A stretch of 64,000 bases of DNA from UBA2421 sp002343075 (GCA_937982565.1 CALJLN010000046.1:62001-126000); one strand, 5' to 3'. Counted from the first letter of the stretch, positions 1 through 9,433 are shown. Translations and numbers: made by a program. The notes: generated by a model not told the origin, from the sequence alone.

Positions 1-1497
1 ATCAGCAACAGGTCGCAGCCGTTTGTACGCATGGCGAACTCCAACGGCCTGCAGGTCTATATCTCCCTGTTCGGAAAGGTAGGTCAGAGCTGCAACAACC
101 CTATCACGCGGCTGACCCATCGCTGCGGCAGCCTCGGCAGCATCCAGCGAACCCGTGCGGGTGGCACATTTGAGCACCCCGCGCAAAAACTCCGCTCGGC
201 CATGGTCAAAACGGGCCAGAACCTCTGCCTGCGGGCGCAACCATTTCACTTTGTACTGGCTGTAGAAAGCCCCCTGCGACTCAAGCACACCGTCCAGTTG
301 CAGATAGGTCAGCAACGTTTCAACCACCAACTGACGAATATCGAAGTCGCTCGCGAGCTTATACGTTGATACATCGATTTGTTCGCCGGAGTTCAGAATC
401 TGATTCAACAGTTTTTCGACCGCGGCATCGTCGGGGCGATCGCCGTAGATGAAGTTTTCCAACGTGATGCGGTCGTCGGCGCACGCAAGTGTCTCACACA
501 CACTGGTCTTCCCGTCTCGCCCGGCGCGTCCGATCTCCTGAGCATAGTTCTCCATGCTTTTCGGCAAGTTGTAGTGATAAACATAGCGAATATCGCGCTT
601 ATCAATTCCCATCCCGAACGCAATCGTCGCAACCACAACCGCATCCTCCGACTGCATGAACCACTCTTGTGCGCGATGCCGCACTTCCGTCTCCAGCCCG
701 GCGTGGTAAGGCTTGGCGCGAAAACCGTGGCTTGCAAGGTACTCCGCAACATCTTCTGCGGTGCGTTGGAGGGTCACATAGACGATCGTCGGCCCGCGGG
801 GGCGGCGGCGGAGTTGGGCAAGCAGATGGTCATTCCGCGCCGCCGACGCAACTGGCGTGATCGCAATCGCCAGGTTGGGACGATAAAAACCTGTCCTTAC
901 GACATCGTCCGGCTGAATCTCAAATGCACTGGCAATCTGCTCGGCTACAGAAGTGGTCGCGGTGGCGGTAAGCGCAAGCACGCGGCCAACATTCAGCCTG
1001 CGGGCGAGCTTGGCAAGCTTGAGGTAATCTGGCCGGAAGTTGTGCCCCCATTCACTGATGCAATGTGCTTCATCCACTGCCAGCATGGAAACCTGCTGTC
1101 GGGAAAGCGTCTGAAGAAATCGCTCATTGGCCAGCCGCTCAGGGGCGATGTAGAGGATTTTGAGCGATCCATCGCGCAAGCCCTGGTAGGTTTCAAGCGC
1201 CGTCTGCGTATCGACAGAAGAATCCAGCCGCGCCGCCGGCACGCCGCGCGATTGCAGGAAGTCGATCTGGTCTTTCATGAGCGCGATTAACGGGGAGATA
1301 ACCACCGTCAGCCCATCCAACATTAGCGCGGGCAATTGGTAGCACAGACTCTTGCCCGCCCCGGTGGGGAAGATGGCGAGCGTGCTCTTACCCGCCAACA
1401 GGCGCTCGATAACCTGCGCCTGTCCGCCTCGAAAAGAATCAAGGCTAAACCGGTCTTTCAGCACGCCCAACGCCGTCAGATGCTTTTCTGCAACCAT
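1..1497 (-). CDS. recQ: ATP-dependent DNA helicase RecQ (3' end outside window)
   Basis: Superfamily 2 3'-5' DNA helicase acting in recombination and replication-fork repair. The minus-strand frame is open from the ATG at 1497 to the window edge, giving 499 codons with no stop, so the C-terminus is missing. Visible motifs are the Q-motif region (FRGGQAQVIE), Walker A (FPTGAGKS), the DEAH box (VDEAHCISEWGHNFRPDY), motif III (LTATAT), motif V (ATIAFGMGIDKRDIRYVYH) and motif VI (QEIGRAGRDG). The RecQ zinc-binding/winged-helix region begins near the edge; an HRDC domain cannot be seen. It lies downstream of trpF-dtd on the same strand after a 134-base gap, so it may be the last gene of that transcript. 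The family call is certain; whether it is a full-length or a short RecQ cannot be decided here. Confidence 0.95.
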   Translation of the reverse strand, partial: MVAEKHLTALGVLKDRFSLDSFRGGQAQVIERLLAGKSTLAIFPTGAGKSLCYQLPALMLDGLTVVISPLIALMKDQIDFLQSRGVPAARLDSSVDTQTALETYQGLRDGSLKILYIAPERLANERFLQTLSRQQVSMLAVDEAHCISEWGHNFRPDYLKLAKLARRLNVGRVLALTATATTSVAEQIASAFEIQPDDVVRTGFYRPNLAIAITPVASAARNDHLLAQLRRRPRGPTIVYVTLQRTAEDVAEYLASHGFRAKPYHAGLETEVRHRAQEWFMQSEDAVVVATIAFGMGIDKRDIRYVYHYNLPKSMENYAQEIGRAGRDGKTSVCETLACADDRITLENFIYGDRPDDAAVEKLLNQILNSGEQIDVSTYKLASDFDIRQLVVETLLTYLQLDGVLESQGAFYSQYKVKWLRPQAEVLARFDHGRAEFLRGVLKCATRTGSLDAAEAAAAMGQPRDRVVAALTYLSEQGDIDLQAVGVRHAYKRLRPVAD

Positions 1498-1631
1498 AAC
1501 CGCGCTCCATAAATGTTTGCAGCATGTTAGGAAAACAAAATCCGAACGTCAAGCGAATTGTTCCCGGATTTTTAGATTTTTCAGCGGGTTGAACAATCGC
1601 GTAGATGGCGAGTAGGACTCATCGCCATTGA

Positions 1632-2087
1632 TCAGCGATCCACCGGCGATTCGGTGCGGATGATGAACGTTGCCGGGCCGTCGTTGGTCAGATGAACGCG
1701 CATTTCGCCGCCGAACGTGCCAGTTTGCGTACAAACGCCAGTGGCGCGAACGGCTGCTACGAGCTTCTCAAAGGTGATACTCGCATGTGCAGGCGGCGCA
1801 GCGGCGTCCAGGCTTGGCCGGCGACCTTTGCGCGTGTCGGCGGCGACTGTGAAGTTGCTCACCAGCAAAATCCCCCCGCCAGTCTGCAACACGTCCAGAT
1901 CAAAATGCTTATCTTCCCGTCGAAACACACGCAGGCCGGTGAGCTTCTGCGCCATCCAGTCGATTTCCTTAGCCCCATCCCCCGTTTCAACCGCCACCAG
2001 CGCCAGCAGCCCACTATCGATCGCCCCGACCGTCGCATCACCCACCGTAACCGAAGCGCTAACGACCCGCTGTACTACTGCGATCAT
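1632..2087 (-). CDS. dtd: D-aminoacyl-tRNA deacylase
   Basis: Hydrolyses D-amino acids (and glycine) mischarged on tRNA, a cytoplasmic proofreading enzyme. The protein has 151 residues, about the usual length of 145-150. It starts MIAVVQRV, carries the active-site motif as SNFTVAADTRKGRRPSL (usual form SQFTL...KGRRPSF) and the cross-subunit Gly-Pro motif in NDGPATF. The ATG at 2087 overlaps the TGA of trpF by four bases (ATGA), so the two genes are translationally coupled. No promoter of its own is expected. Confidence 0.95.
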   Translation of the reverse strand: MIAVVQRVVSASVTVGDATVGAIDSGLLALVAVETGDGAKEIDWMAQKLTGLRVFRREDKHFDLDVLQTGGGILLVSNFTVAADTRKGRRPSLDAAAPPAHASITFEKLVAAVRATGVCTQTGTFGGEMRVHLTNDGPATFIIRTESPVDR

Positions 2088-2758
2088 GAGTCCGCCTTTG
2101 ATGCTTCCGACACCGCCGCGATGAAATCCGCGATCTTTGCCCGGGACTTGATTCCTTTTGTTCCGTCTTCCACGCCGCTGCTTACATCGACTGCGTAGGG
2201 TTGAAACTCGCGGACGATTGCGGCGACATTCTTCGGATCAAGCCCGCCGGCGAAGATGATCGGCGGCGACATGAGTGGGTCGAGGTAGTTTTCGTCGCGC
2301 AGACGGCGGATCAGGTCCCAGTTGTTGACCACCCCGCTGCCGCCGGTTTCGACGGGCGATTCGAGTACAATGCCCACGAGGTTAGCCGGGCCGATGCGCC
2401 GCCATTGTGTTAGCTCAAATCGGATGCGCTCTGGGGTGACTCGCAAAGCCTTGATGACGCGTAACGGCTCAAGTCCGCTGGCGGTTAGAAGTTCTTCGCG
2501 GCCGTGGAGTTGTATTGTGCCAATGCCGAACGCGCGGGCAGCGGCGATCATTTCGCTCGGCGATTCATCAGCGAAGAGCATCACCGGTGTGACAAACGCC
2601 GGCAGCGCATCGACAATCTCGGCGGCAATCGCATCGGCAACGCAGCGCGGCGTGCCCGGCACGCGCACCAACCCCACTGCATCGGCGCCGAGTTCCGCTG
2701 CGGCAAGCGCATCGTCAACTCGCGTAACCCCGCAGATTTTGATGCGCGTTCGACTCAT
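2084..2758 (-). CDS. trpF: Phosphoribosylanthranilate isomerase
   Basis: Catalyses the Amadori rearrangement of phosphoribosylanthranilate in tryptophan synthesis. TIM-barrel motifs are visible: RIKICGVTR near the N-terminus with the catalytic Cys at residue 9, AAELGADAVGLV, FAGGLDPKNV and the C-terminal catalytic-Asp/phosphate segment VDVSSGVEDGTKG. An open frame extends upstream to 2809, but the start at 2758 (MSRTRIKICG) matches the family and avoids overlap with the divergent gene at 2786; length is then 224 residues. No other trp gene is nearby, as is common for a dispersed trpF. Only 27 bases separate it from the divergent amidohydrolase, so both promoters must overlap. Confidence 0.94.
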   Translation of the reverse strand: MSRTRIKICGVTRVDDALAAAELGADAVGLVRVPGTPRCVADAIAAEIVDALPAFVTPVMLFADESPSEMIAAARAFGIGTIQLHGREELLTASGLEPLRVIKALRVTPERIRFELTQWRRIGPANLVGIVLESPVETGGSGVVNNWDLIRRLRDENYLDPLMSPPIIFAGGLDPKNVAAIVREFQPYAVDVSSGVEDGTKGIKSRAKIADFIAAVSEASKADS

Positions 2759-2785
2759 GTGCCAACAATCGTATGATGTCGCGGC

Positions 2786-3784
2786 ATGATCGTCGATGTC
2801 CATGTGCATGTTTCGGCATTGTCGCCCGAAAATGGTCTGATGAGCCGGAAACTCATCCGCTCACTCCCATTCCGGTTCATCAAGTGGCGGCTGGGGCTTT
2901 CCGGCGAAGACGCCCGAACAGAGGCCCAGCTTCGCCGGGTGCTTTTCACCACGCTCGAGAACACCCCCGAACTCGACGCCGCGGTCATGCTTGCATTTGA
3001 TGCGGTCCATGACCGTGCCGGCAATCTCGACCTTGCCAACACGCATCTCTATACCCGCAACGATTACGTCATCAGCCTTGCGACACAGCACCGCAAGATA
3101 CTGTTCGGCGCGTCGATCCATCCGTATCGGAAGGATGCCGTGCAGGAGCTGGAACGATGTGTGAAGGCGGGCGCAGTATTGCTGAAATGGCTCCCAATCA
3201 CGCAGGGAATGAATCCTGCCGACGATGCGTGCATTCCATTTTACGAGGCGCTGGCGCACCACAAGCTGCCGCTGCTCTGTCATACCGGCGGGGAAAAGAG
3301 CCTGCCCAATATCGCCCCCGACACGCCCTCGCCCCGACTGCTGCTTCCGGCGCTCGAACGCGGCGTGACGGTGATCGCGGCGCACTGCGGCACGCGGTCG
3401 ACGTTTACCGAGCAGGATTACGTCCGCGATTTCATGGCGATGTGTCACGAACACGAACATTTCTACGGAGACACCAGCGCGCTGAACCTGCCCACACGAT
3501 CGCACGCGTTTAAAATGGTGCTGGGCGATAAGGTCGTCAGAAGCAAACTGGTTCATGGCAGCGACTGGCCGATTCCCGTCATCCCACCAATCGGGACGAT
3601 CGGGCTAGCCCGGTCAGCGGAGTGCTTTATGGAAGGCAATTGGCTCCGCCGCGATATCCTCATCAAGCAATGCATGGACTTCGACGAAGCTTACTGGCAT
3701 CGCGCCGGCAGGGTGCTCAGACTGACCGGGCACAGCCAGCGGCAGTTGCAAAACCTTCACACCGCCGGCATTGAAGCCGGCTGA
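2786..3784 (+). CDS. Amidohydrolase-2 family metal-dependent hydrolase
   Basis: TIM-barrel metal-dependent hydrolase of the amidohydrolase superfamily (PF04909 type), 332 residues, no signal peptide, so cytoplasmic. Metal and catalytic residues can be followed in order: DVHVHV at residues 4-9, KWLP (candidate bridging Lys), LLCHTGGE, VIAAHCG and HGSDWP with the final Asp. The last 28 bases overlap the convergent carboxypeptidase gene tail-to-tail (3757-3784), and a GCCGGC-ATTGAA-GCCGGC hairpin (3764-3781) lies in this shared tail. The substrate cannot be told from sequence. Confidence 0.85.
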   Translation: MIVDVHVHVSALSPENGLMSRKLIRSLPFRFIKWRLGLSGEDARTEAQLRRVLFTTLENTPELDAAVMLAFDAVHDRAGNLDLANTHLYTRNDYVISLATQHRKILFGASIHPYRKDAVQELERCVKAGAVLLKWLPITQGMNPADDACIPFYEALAHHKLPLLCHTGGEKSLPNIAPDTPSPRLLLPALERGVTVIAAHCGTRSTFTEQDYVRDFMAMCHEHEHFYGDTSALNLPTRSHAFKMVLGDKVVRSKLVHGSDWPIPVIPPIGTIGLARSAECFMEGNWLRRDILIKQCMDFDEAYWHRAGRVLRLTGHSQRQLQNLHTAGIEAG

Positions 3785-5370
3785 GGCGTGGGTTGTGATG
3801 CCGGCTCGGCACCGCTGGGGGCGGTCGTCGGCTCCGCGGGCTGGCTCGCTGCCGGTAGCGGTGCGGCTGCGGGGAAGATGGGCTTTTCCGGCCAGTGATA
3901 CATCACCCGGCAGGCATTATCCTGAAGCACCTCATACGGCTTCACGCTCCCATCGATCTCGTTGTAAATGAAGCTGAACGCCAGCCATTTGCCATTCTTG
4001 GTATGCACATAGCCGCTCAACGAGCGCACGCCGCTGATGTAACCGGTCTTTGCCATCACACGGCCTTCCATGTCTGCCATGCGCTTGCCGATGGTTCCAT
4101 CGACGCCTGCCACGGCAAGGCTCTCCCGCCAGAGCTTGCCGTCGCGCCGATGGTGCATGGTGACGAGCAGATCGGTAATCAGACGGGCGGTGACCTGATT
4201 CGTGCGGTCCAGCCCGGAACCATCCGCAGCAACGTAGCTCCCTGCGTTGATCCGATTGGCCCAGAGAAACTCCTTCGTCGCCGCCTCGCCAAGCTTCCAA
4301 CTGCCCGGCACGCTCTGGCCCCTGCGGAACATCCACTCGCGCCCGAGTGCCTTGCTCATCGCCTCGGCAAACATATTTTGGCTGTTCTTGTTGATGCGCT
4401 TGAGCACATCCGACATCGATGTTTCGTGCGTCGCGATGATTCGATCAAACATCGGCCCCGCCGGGCTAAAGGGCAGCGCCTCGGCGCGGCGCGTCTCGCC
4501 GTCGATCGATATCCCCCGCGACTTCATGTGAACGCGAAACGCGTCGGCAAAGAAAGCGCCGGGATCGGTGACCGGCTTGCTTTCCAGCTTTGTTTCCTTG
4601 CTCACACCGCCGGTGATGGTGAATTGCGGTGCCGATGCGGCGCGATCGATCGCCGGTGTACCCTCGCCGTTAGTCACCGTTTTGTTGGTGATAACTGCAA
4701 GATCATTGGCGGGGACGACTTCGAGCCTCGCCGGTTGGCCATCGGCACCCGGAAAAGCCTTGATGTCGATACAGTTGTCGTTGAAATTCAGCCCACTTAC
4801 AGGTGCTCCGTACCAGTCGACCAGGAAATCGGGCTTCCAGCCGGTGTAGGTCAGCTCGCGGTCGAACGCGCCATCCCAGTAAATGAGATTTCCCTTGACC
4901 TTGGTCAACCCGCGGCGCTTCATGGCGTCGGCCCAGGCATCAAACATTGTGGTGACAGTCTCGCCGCGCCACTCTGCAATCTTTGGATCGCCACAGCCTG
5001 GGTCGCCAGTGCCGATGATCCACAGATCGTCGCCGTCGCGGACAAGATATGTCTTAAACGTGTGAGCCGGGCCAAACATCGCCAGCCCCGCAGCGCTGAT
5101 TGCCAGTTTTCCGTTGCTGGCAGGAATCATCGGTGTGTCGGGATTCTGACTAAACCACTCTTCCCCCGTCTGCAGGTCGATGACCTGCGCCGCCAGCATC
5201 GCCCCGCCGCGCTTGGTGTTCAGCGCATCGCTCAGTCGCGCAGCAAACTTCTCCTGTGGCGACTTGCGAACGTCGGCCACCCGCTGCTTAACCGACTGGC
5301 ACCCCGCTGCAAGCAGGGTCGCGGCGATCAGGGAGACGCAGATTTTGTGAAACGAAGCATTTAGTGTCAT
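3757..5370 (-). CDS. D-Ala-D-Ala carboxypeptidase/endopeptidase, PBP4 (peptidase S13) family lipoprotein
   Basis: Peptidoglycan peptidase that trims pentapeptides or cuts cross-links in the periplasm. The three penicillin-binding motifs are present: SxxK as PASNGKL, SxN as NKNSQNMF, and KTG in MAKTGYISGVRS. The S13 hallmark of a long insertion between SxxK and SxN is present, as in E. coli DacB. The N-terminus (from the ATG at 5370) is a lipoprotein signal peptide with lipobox LAAGC. The frame extends upstream to 5433, but that segment is not signal-like. The C-terminus is a Pro/Ala/Thr-rich low-complexity tail of about 35 residues. With the amidase directly upstream on the same strand, it forms a small peptidoglycan-remodelling pair. 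Confidence 0.92.
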   Translation of the reverse strand: MTLNASFHKICVSLIAATLLAAGCQSVKQRVADVRKSPQEKFAARLSDALNTKRGGAMLAAQVIDLQTGEEWFSQNPDTPMIPASNGKLAISAAGLAMFGPAHTFKTYLVRDGDDLWIIGTGDPGCGDPKIAEWRGETVTTMFDAWADAMKRRGLTKVKGNLIYWDGAFDRELTYTGWKPDFLVDWYGAPVSGLNFNDNCIDIKAFPGADGQPARLEVVPANDLAVITNKTVTNGEGTPAIDRAASAPQFTITGGVSKETKLESKPVTDPGAFFADAFRVHMKSRGISIDGETRRAEALPFSPAGPMFDRIIATHETSMSDVLKRINKNSQNMFAEAMSKALGREWMFRRGQSVPGSWKLGEAATKEFLWANRINAGSYVAADGSGLDRTNQVTARLITDLLVTMHHRRDGKLWRESLAVAGVDGTIGKRMADMEGRVMAKTGYISGVRSLSGYVHTKNGKWLAFSFIYNEIDGSVKPYEVLQDNACRVMYHWPEKPIFPAAAPLPAASQPAEPTTAPSGAEPASQPTPQPASMPAV

Positions 5371-5458
5371 GGTTTGCCCAGGTGGTTTGCTCAGATAGTG
5401 GCCGGTCGGGGCGAAATCATTCCAATACGCCACAATCCAACTCGATTTACCCTAAATA

Positions 5459-6574
5459 TCATTTCGCGGCGGCGGGCGCGGTGGCTGTTGCGGGGACAGG
5501 TCGCGGTCGCTCGATTTCACGCACTGGCTTGCCTCTTTCAGACTCCATACGCTGTAAAGCTTGCTTGGTCATGAGTTTGCGCGCTCCGCCGACGACACGA
5601 TCCCAATCGAACGCCGGACCGGGGTCCTGTTTTTCCGGCTGAATATGGTAGTGCCCGAGAACGCCTTGAAACCGGTCAAAATCGGCCCGGCTCAGCGATG
5701 TCGTGATCAACTTTCCATCTTTGTCCCGGGGATAGTCGCACTGGATTTTTGGCAGCACGGTACACAGCGCCGCGGTGAGCTTGGTAAGCGAATCATACTG
5801 CGCCGGGGTGAAGTCATACTGAACATAACTGCTGCCATGAATCTCCCCGCGGATAAGCTCCTGACGGGCAGGGCCGCCGGCATACTCCGGGTTGCGCAAT
5901 AGCTTTCGACGCGCGGGCGGGATGTCGAGTTTCATGGTGCCGCTCGAGTCTTTTTCATACCACTGTTCCAGCGCGCCGGCGGTCGTGCGGTAAGCGCCCA
6001 TGTGGGCGATCTCGACGCCGACACTTCGCGTGTTGGCAATCGTGGCGTGCCAGGCGCGCTCTTTCAGGTCCATCGTCTGATAGATCGTTCCATCAACATC
6101 CACCATAAACTGCACACTCAGCCCGCGGAGGTCGTGCAACACCTTGAAGCATTGCGAGCTGGTTCCACAGACGTCGTAGTGCATCACGAACTGGTCTACT
6201 TTCTCCTGCAACAACTCCAGCGGCCAACCGCCGCCTTGTACTGTAGCTATCTGGGCATCGGTGAGGGTGTTGCGGCGCAGGCCGTAGCGATTGGGTGAAG
6301 TTGGCCCGCGATCCGCCTGCTGCGTGGTCGCCTCCCATGATGATTTGTCGTATTCAACAAATCGCCGCTCGGTTCGATAAGCGTCATAACCCCCGGGATC
6401 AGTCCACAGCACGACCGGCGCGCCAGTGCGGAACAACTGTCCCGCCACGACAATCTCATCGCCGAATCTCTGTAATGGTGTGCCCGGAACGACCGTTTTC
6501 TGCGTACAGCCCGCAATTGCAAGGATCAACCCGGCGAGAATTACGCCGGCCCGAATGGTAGAGTGTCTAATCAC
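5459..6574 (-). CDS. N-acetylmuramoyl-L-alanine amidase (Amidase_2/PGRP fold) lipoprotein
   Basis: Zinc amidase cleaving the MurNAc-L-Ala bond of peptidoglycan. Characteristic segments are VMHYDVCGTSSQC (first zinc His), SVQFMVDVDGTIYQT, ERAWHA, SVGVEIAHMG, and GHYHIQPEKQDPGPAF with the last His/Asp. I chose the GTG at 6574 because the protein then begins with a lipoprotein signal (lipobox LAIAGC) and does not run into the divergent gene at 6634; the frame itself opens at 6682. Length is 371 residues, long for the family, with an insertion between the second and third zinc ligands. It probably works with the neighbouring PBP4-type enzyme in wall turnover; recycling versus daughter-cell separation cannot be decided. 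Confidence 0.88.
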   Translation of the reverse strand: MIRHSTIRAGVILAGLILAIAGCTQKTVVPGTPLQRFGDEIVVAGQLFRTGAPVVLWTDPGGYDAYRTERRFVEYDKSSWEATTQQADRGPTSPNRYGLRRNTLTDAQIATVQGGGWPLELLQEKVDQFVMHYDVCGTSSQCFKVLHDLRGLSVQFMVDVDGTIYQTMDLKERAWHATIANTRSVGVEIAHMGAYRTTAGALEQWYEKDSSGTMKLDIPPARRKLLRNPEYAGGPARQELIRGEIHGSSYVQYDFTPAQYDSLTKLTAALCTVLPKIQCDYPRDKDGKLITTSLSRADFDRFQGVLGHYHIQPEKQDPGPAFDWDRVVGGARKLMTKQALQRMESERGKPVREIERPRPVPATATAPAAAK

Positions 6575-6633
6575 GTAATCAGTTTTACCCGGCGGCGTGC
6601 CGGAGGCAACTAATCGGCACGCAAGGAAACAAC

Positions 6634-7629
6634 ATGACCCAGATTCATTCGAAAGAACCGGCGCGCGTCGTACTGGCAGCACTACCGACGCCGGTTGTTG
6701 AACTGCCTCGTCTGGCTCAACACGTTGGCTGCGATCGCCTGCTCATGAAACGCGACGATTTGACCGGAATCGAACTGTCGGGCAACAAGGTCCGCAAACT
6801 TGAGTATCTTCTCGCTGAAGCCGTCGAGCAGGGTTGCGACACGATCATCACGAACGGCGGGCACCAATCCAATCACTGCCGCGCGACCGCCGCCGCCTGT
6901 GCTCGGCTCGGTTTGCGGCTGAGGCTGATTCTACGCGGCCCCGCGGAGGGTGCCGCGCCGTTGGTAGGCAATCTGCTACTGGATCAATTGTTTGGCGCAG
7001 AATTCAGCCTTCATGCACCCGCCGAATATGCCGCCCGCCGTGATGCGCTGATTCAAGCCGCGATCGAGCAGGAGACACGCGCCGGCCACAGGCCATATCA
7101 CTTTCCCGTCGGCGGGAGTGTCCCGCTTGGGTCGTGGGGCTACATCCGGCTGGTCGCAGAATTGCTCACGCAGATTCCGACCAATTCGCTCCTGGACATC
7201 TATGTAGCGGTCAGTTCCTCCGGCACCCTGGCGGGTCTGATTGTCGGGTGTGCATTGCTGCGCGCGAGCCACATCCGAGTCGTCGGCGTACCGGTAAGCG
7301 ACTCGCTGGAGCTACTTCGTCCCGACGTGTCACAACTGGTCGCCGCGACCGTGCACAAGTACGATCTTGGTATCGATCCAGCGGGCTTGCCGATAGAAAT
7401 GCACACCGGCTTCATCGGCGACGGTTACGCCATCCCGACCCCCCAAGGGCAGGACGCACTTCGCACTGTCGGACGATTGGAAGGCATCGCGCTCGACCCA
7501 ACCTACACGGCCAAGGCAATGGCTGGCTTCCTCGATGCTGTGAAGACCGGGAAAATCAGAAGCGGGGCAACGGCGATGTTTATTCACACCGGCGGAATCT
7601 TCGGGCTGCTCGCGCGCCCCACACTCTGA
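6634..7629 (+). CDS. D-cysteine desulfhydrase / ACC deaminase family PLP enzyme
   Basis: Fold-type II pyridoxal-phosphate enzyme of 331 residues. The cofactor lysine lies in the family motif ELSGNKVRKLEYLL (K of SGNK), followed by TNGGHQSNHCRATAA, the cofactor-ring segment. VAVSSSGTLAGL corresponds to the glycine-rich phosphate-binding loop. The related enzymes D-cysteine desulfhydrase (DcyD) and 1-aminocyclopropane-1-carboxylate deaminase cannot be told apart with confidence by eye. The ATG at 6634 diverges from the amidase gene. It converges on ruvX, with a small hairpin between them. Confidence 0.88.
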   Translation: MTQIHSKEPARVVLAALPTPVVELPRLAQHVGCDRLLMKRDDLTGIELSGNKVRKLEYLLAEAVEQGCDTIITNGGHQSNHCRATAAACARLGLRLRLILRGPAEGAAPLVGNLLLDQLFGAEFSLHAPAEYAARRDALIQAAIEQETRAGHRPYHFPVGGSVPLGSWGYIRLVAELLTQIPTNSLLDIYVAVSSSGTLAGLIVGCALLRASHIRVVGVPVSDSLELLRPDVSQLVAATVHKYDLGIDPAGLPIEMHTGFIGDGYAIPTPQGQDALRTVGRLEGIALDPTYTAKAMAGFLDAVKTGKIRSGATAMFIHTGGIFGLLARPTL

Positions 7630-7638
7630 ACCGGATTG

Positions 7639-7655
7639 TTCGCCACGGAGGCGAA
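7639..7655. terminator. Candidate bidirectional hairpin between convergent genes
   Basis: TTCGCC-ACGGA-GGCGAA, a 6-bp perfect stem with a 5-base loop, 10 bases after the stop of the PLP enzyme and in the only gap before the convergent ruvX. There is no clear T-tract, so termination is inferred from position. Confidence 0.35.
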
Positions 7656-7712
7656 GAGGACGCGGTGAAAGGTACGCCCCGACGGCACGAGTGCGCACCG
7701 ACTGCCGATGGG

Positions 7713-8159
7713 TCAACCGGGGATTTTCAGTTCCACGAGTTTCCCGTCCAGAAACTCCTGCAAAAACCCCGCTGCGGCCAGCGCATCGATTTGCTGCTTC
7801 TTCTTGCCGCGGGTGAGCTTCTCGCCGGCCCGTTTTCGATCGTTTAGCTGCTGTTCGGCTGCAAACGAACTAAGGCGTTCATCAACGAAGACAATCGGCA
7901 CGTTCACGCAAGCCTTCAGCTTCTTGACCCAGGCCACCACTTGCCTTGCGGCGGGGCCGATTGTGTCATTCATGTTTAAGGGCAGCCCCATCACGATGCG
8001 CTCGACGCCTTCCCGTTCGACTACGGCGACAATCGGTTGCACTGCAAGATCAGGGTTTGATGTCTCGACAACCTCATACGGTGTGGCAAACTTCGCGCCT
8101 GCGTCGCTCATCGCCAACCCCACCCTACGGTTGCCCAAATCAATGGCTAAGGTTCGCAT
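7713..8159 (-). CDS. ruvX: YqgF/RuvX family putative pre-16S rRNA nuclease
   Basis: RNase H-fold protein of the YqgF family, annotated as Holliday-junction resolvase-like and implicated in 16S rRNA 5'-end maturation. Motifs: TLAIDLGNRRVGLA with the first catalytic Asp, IVMGLPLNMN, VDERLSS (usual DERLTT) and the C-terminal DALAAAGFLQEFL. The start at 8159 (MRTLAIDLG) fits the family; an in-frame start at 8183 would add eight residues. Length is 148 residues, normal for the family. manC lies 41 bases upstream on the same strand, so the two may be co-transcribed. Confidence 0.93.
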   Translation of the reverse strand: MRTLAIDLGNRRVGLAMSDAGAKFATPYEVVETSNPDLAVQPIVAVVEREGVERIVMGLPLNMNDTIGPAARQVVAWVKKLKACVNVPIVFVDERLSSFAAEQQLNDRKRAGEKLTRGKKKQQIDALAAAGFLQEFLDGKLVELKIPG

Positions 8160-8200
8160 CAGATTAATCGTGGTGAGCGGCACGAGTCATGACAGGCTGC

Positions 8201-9298
8201 CTACATAAACCTGTCGCCGTGAAGCTCTTTCACCTTCATCACCAGGTCTTTCACGCGTTGGGCTTCAGACTTGGGGCAGACCATGGTCGCGTCTTTTGTA
8301 TGGACGATGATCATGTCGGTGACGCCAAGCGTCGCGATGAGGTGTTGGGGATCGCGGCTGAGAATGATGTTGCTATCGCTATCAACCAAGACGCACAAAT
8401 CGGCATCGGTTGAGTTATCGCGCGCGTCTACCGGCATTGTCTCGGCCAGCGCCGTCCAACTGCCGACGTCGAGCCATTCAACATCCATCTCCACCACAAA
8501 CACTGCAGCCCGGCCCTTCCCCTGGCTTGCCGGCTCCATCACAGCGTAGTCGATGCTGATTTTTGGCAGTTTTTGATACGTCTCTTCCAGCACCTGCTGT
8601 TGAGACGGTGTATCCCACGCGGAGGCAATCTTGATCAATCCGTCGTAGCTTGCGGGCAAATGAGTGGAAAGCTCGTTCAGCACGGTATCGGCGCGCCAGA
8701 CAAACATCCCGCTGTTCCAATAGTAGCGCCCGGAGTCGACATATCGGTCGGCGGTGGGCTTGTCGGGCTTTTCTTTGAAGGCAATGACCTTGTGCGCGCC
8801 GACGATCTGCCCGAGTGCTTCGCCTCGCTGGATGTATCCAAGACCGGTGTGTCCGAAGGTAGGAACGATGCCAAAGGTCACCAGTGCGTTGCGCTGCGCC
8901 GAGACGACATCAAACGCGCTGCGCAGGGCCGACTGAAACCGCTCGACAGGCTCTATAACATGGTCGGCAGTGACAACCGCAAAGACTGCGTCCGGATCAC
9001 GCTTCTGCAGAACCGCTGCAGGGAAACCGACTGCGTTGGCCGTATCGCGACCGGTTGGCTCGCCGAGGAGGTTTTGCTGCGGCAGTTCTGGGAGATTGGC
9101 CATAACCGCGCCGCGCCACCCTTCCCCGGTACATACATAAATCCGCTCCGGCGGGAGCATTCCGCGCAGCCGATCGTACGAAAGTTGAAGCAAGCTCTTG
9201 CCGCGCACCACCGGGAGAAGCTGCTTTGGCTGCCCCGCGCGCGAAAGTGGCCAAAGACGGGTGCCCGACCCTCCTGCCATGATGACGCCGTATTCCAT
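8201..9298 (-). CDS. manC: Mannose-1-phosphate guanylyltransferase
   Basis: Forms GDP-mannose from mannose-1-phosphate and GTP, feeding LPS, exopolysaccharide or glycoprotein glycans. The protein begins MEYGVIMAGG and has the nucleotidyltransferase signature GGSGTRLWPLSR followed by PKQLL. Other family segments are VTADHVIEP, NSGMFVWRAD, IDYAVME and DVGSWTAL. Length is 365 residues: the guanylyltransferase domain plus a short tail, without a fused mannose-6-phosphate isomerase domain. The frame extends to 9421, but the ATG at 9298 matches the family start. Confidence 0.94.
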   Translation of the reverse strand: MEYGVIMAGGSGTRLWPLSRAGQPKQLLPVVRGKSLLQLSYDRLRGMLPPERIYVCTGEGWRGAVMANLPELPQQNLLGEPTGRDTANAVGFPAAVLQKRDPDAVFAVVTADHVIEPVERFQSALRSAFDVVSAQRNALVTFGIVPTFGHTGLGYIQRGEALGQIVGAHKVIAFKEKPDKPTADRYVDSGRYYWNSGMFVWRADTVLNELSTHLPASYDGLIKIASAWDTPSQQQVLEETYQKLPKISIDYAVMEPASQGKGRAAVFVVEMDVEWLDVGSWTALAETMPVDARDNSTDADLCVLVDSDSNIILSRDPQHLIATLGVTDMIIVHTKDATMVCPKSEAQRVKDLVMKVKELHGDRFM

Positions 9299-9433
9299 TG
9301 ATCTAAACCTGCCTGCAATGCGTTGAATGCGAGAAACTACAAGCTGTGAGAATGCTACCACAGACGACCACCAGTGGGTATCACCGCCCACAGAAAACCA
9401 GTGATTTCTGCGAATCGCCAAAAGCGCTGAGCA

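Noticed and set aside
379..1290. 303-codon plus-strand frame opposite recQ
   Set aside because: The opposite strand encodes complete helicase motifs; this frame is Arg/His-rich and unrecognisable.
3895..5364. 489-codon plus-strand frame opposite the carboxypeptidase gene
   Set aside because: Antisense to a gene with all three penicillin-binding motifs; no ribosome-binding site or family.
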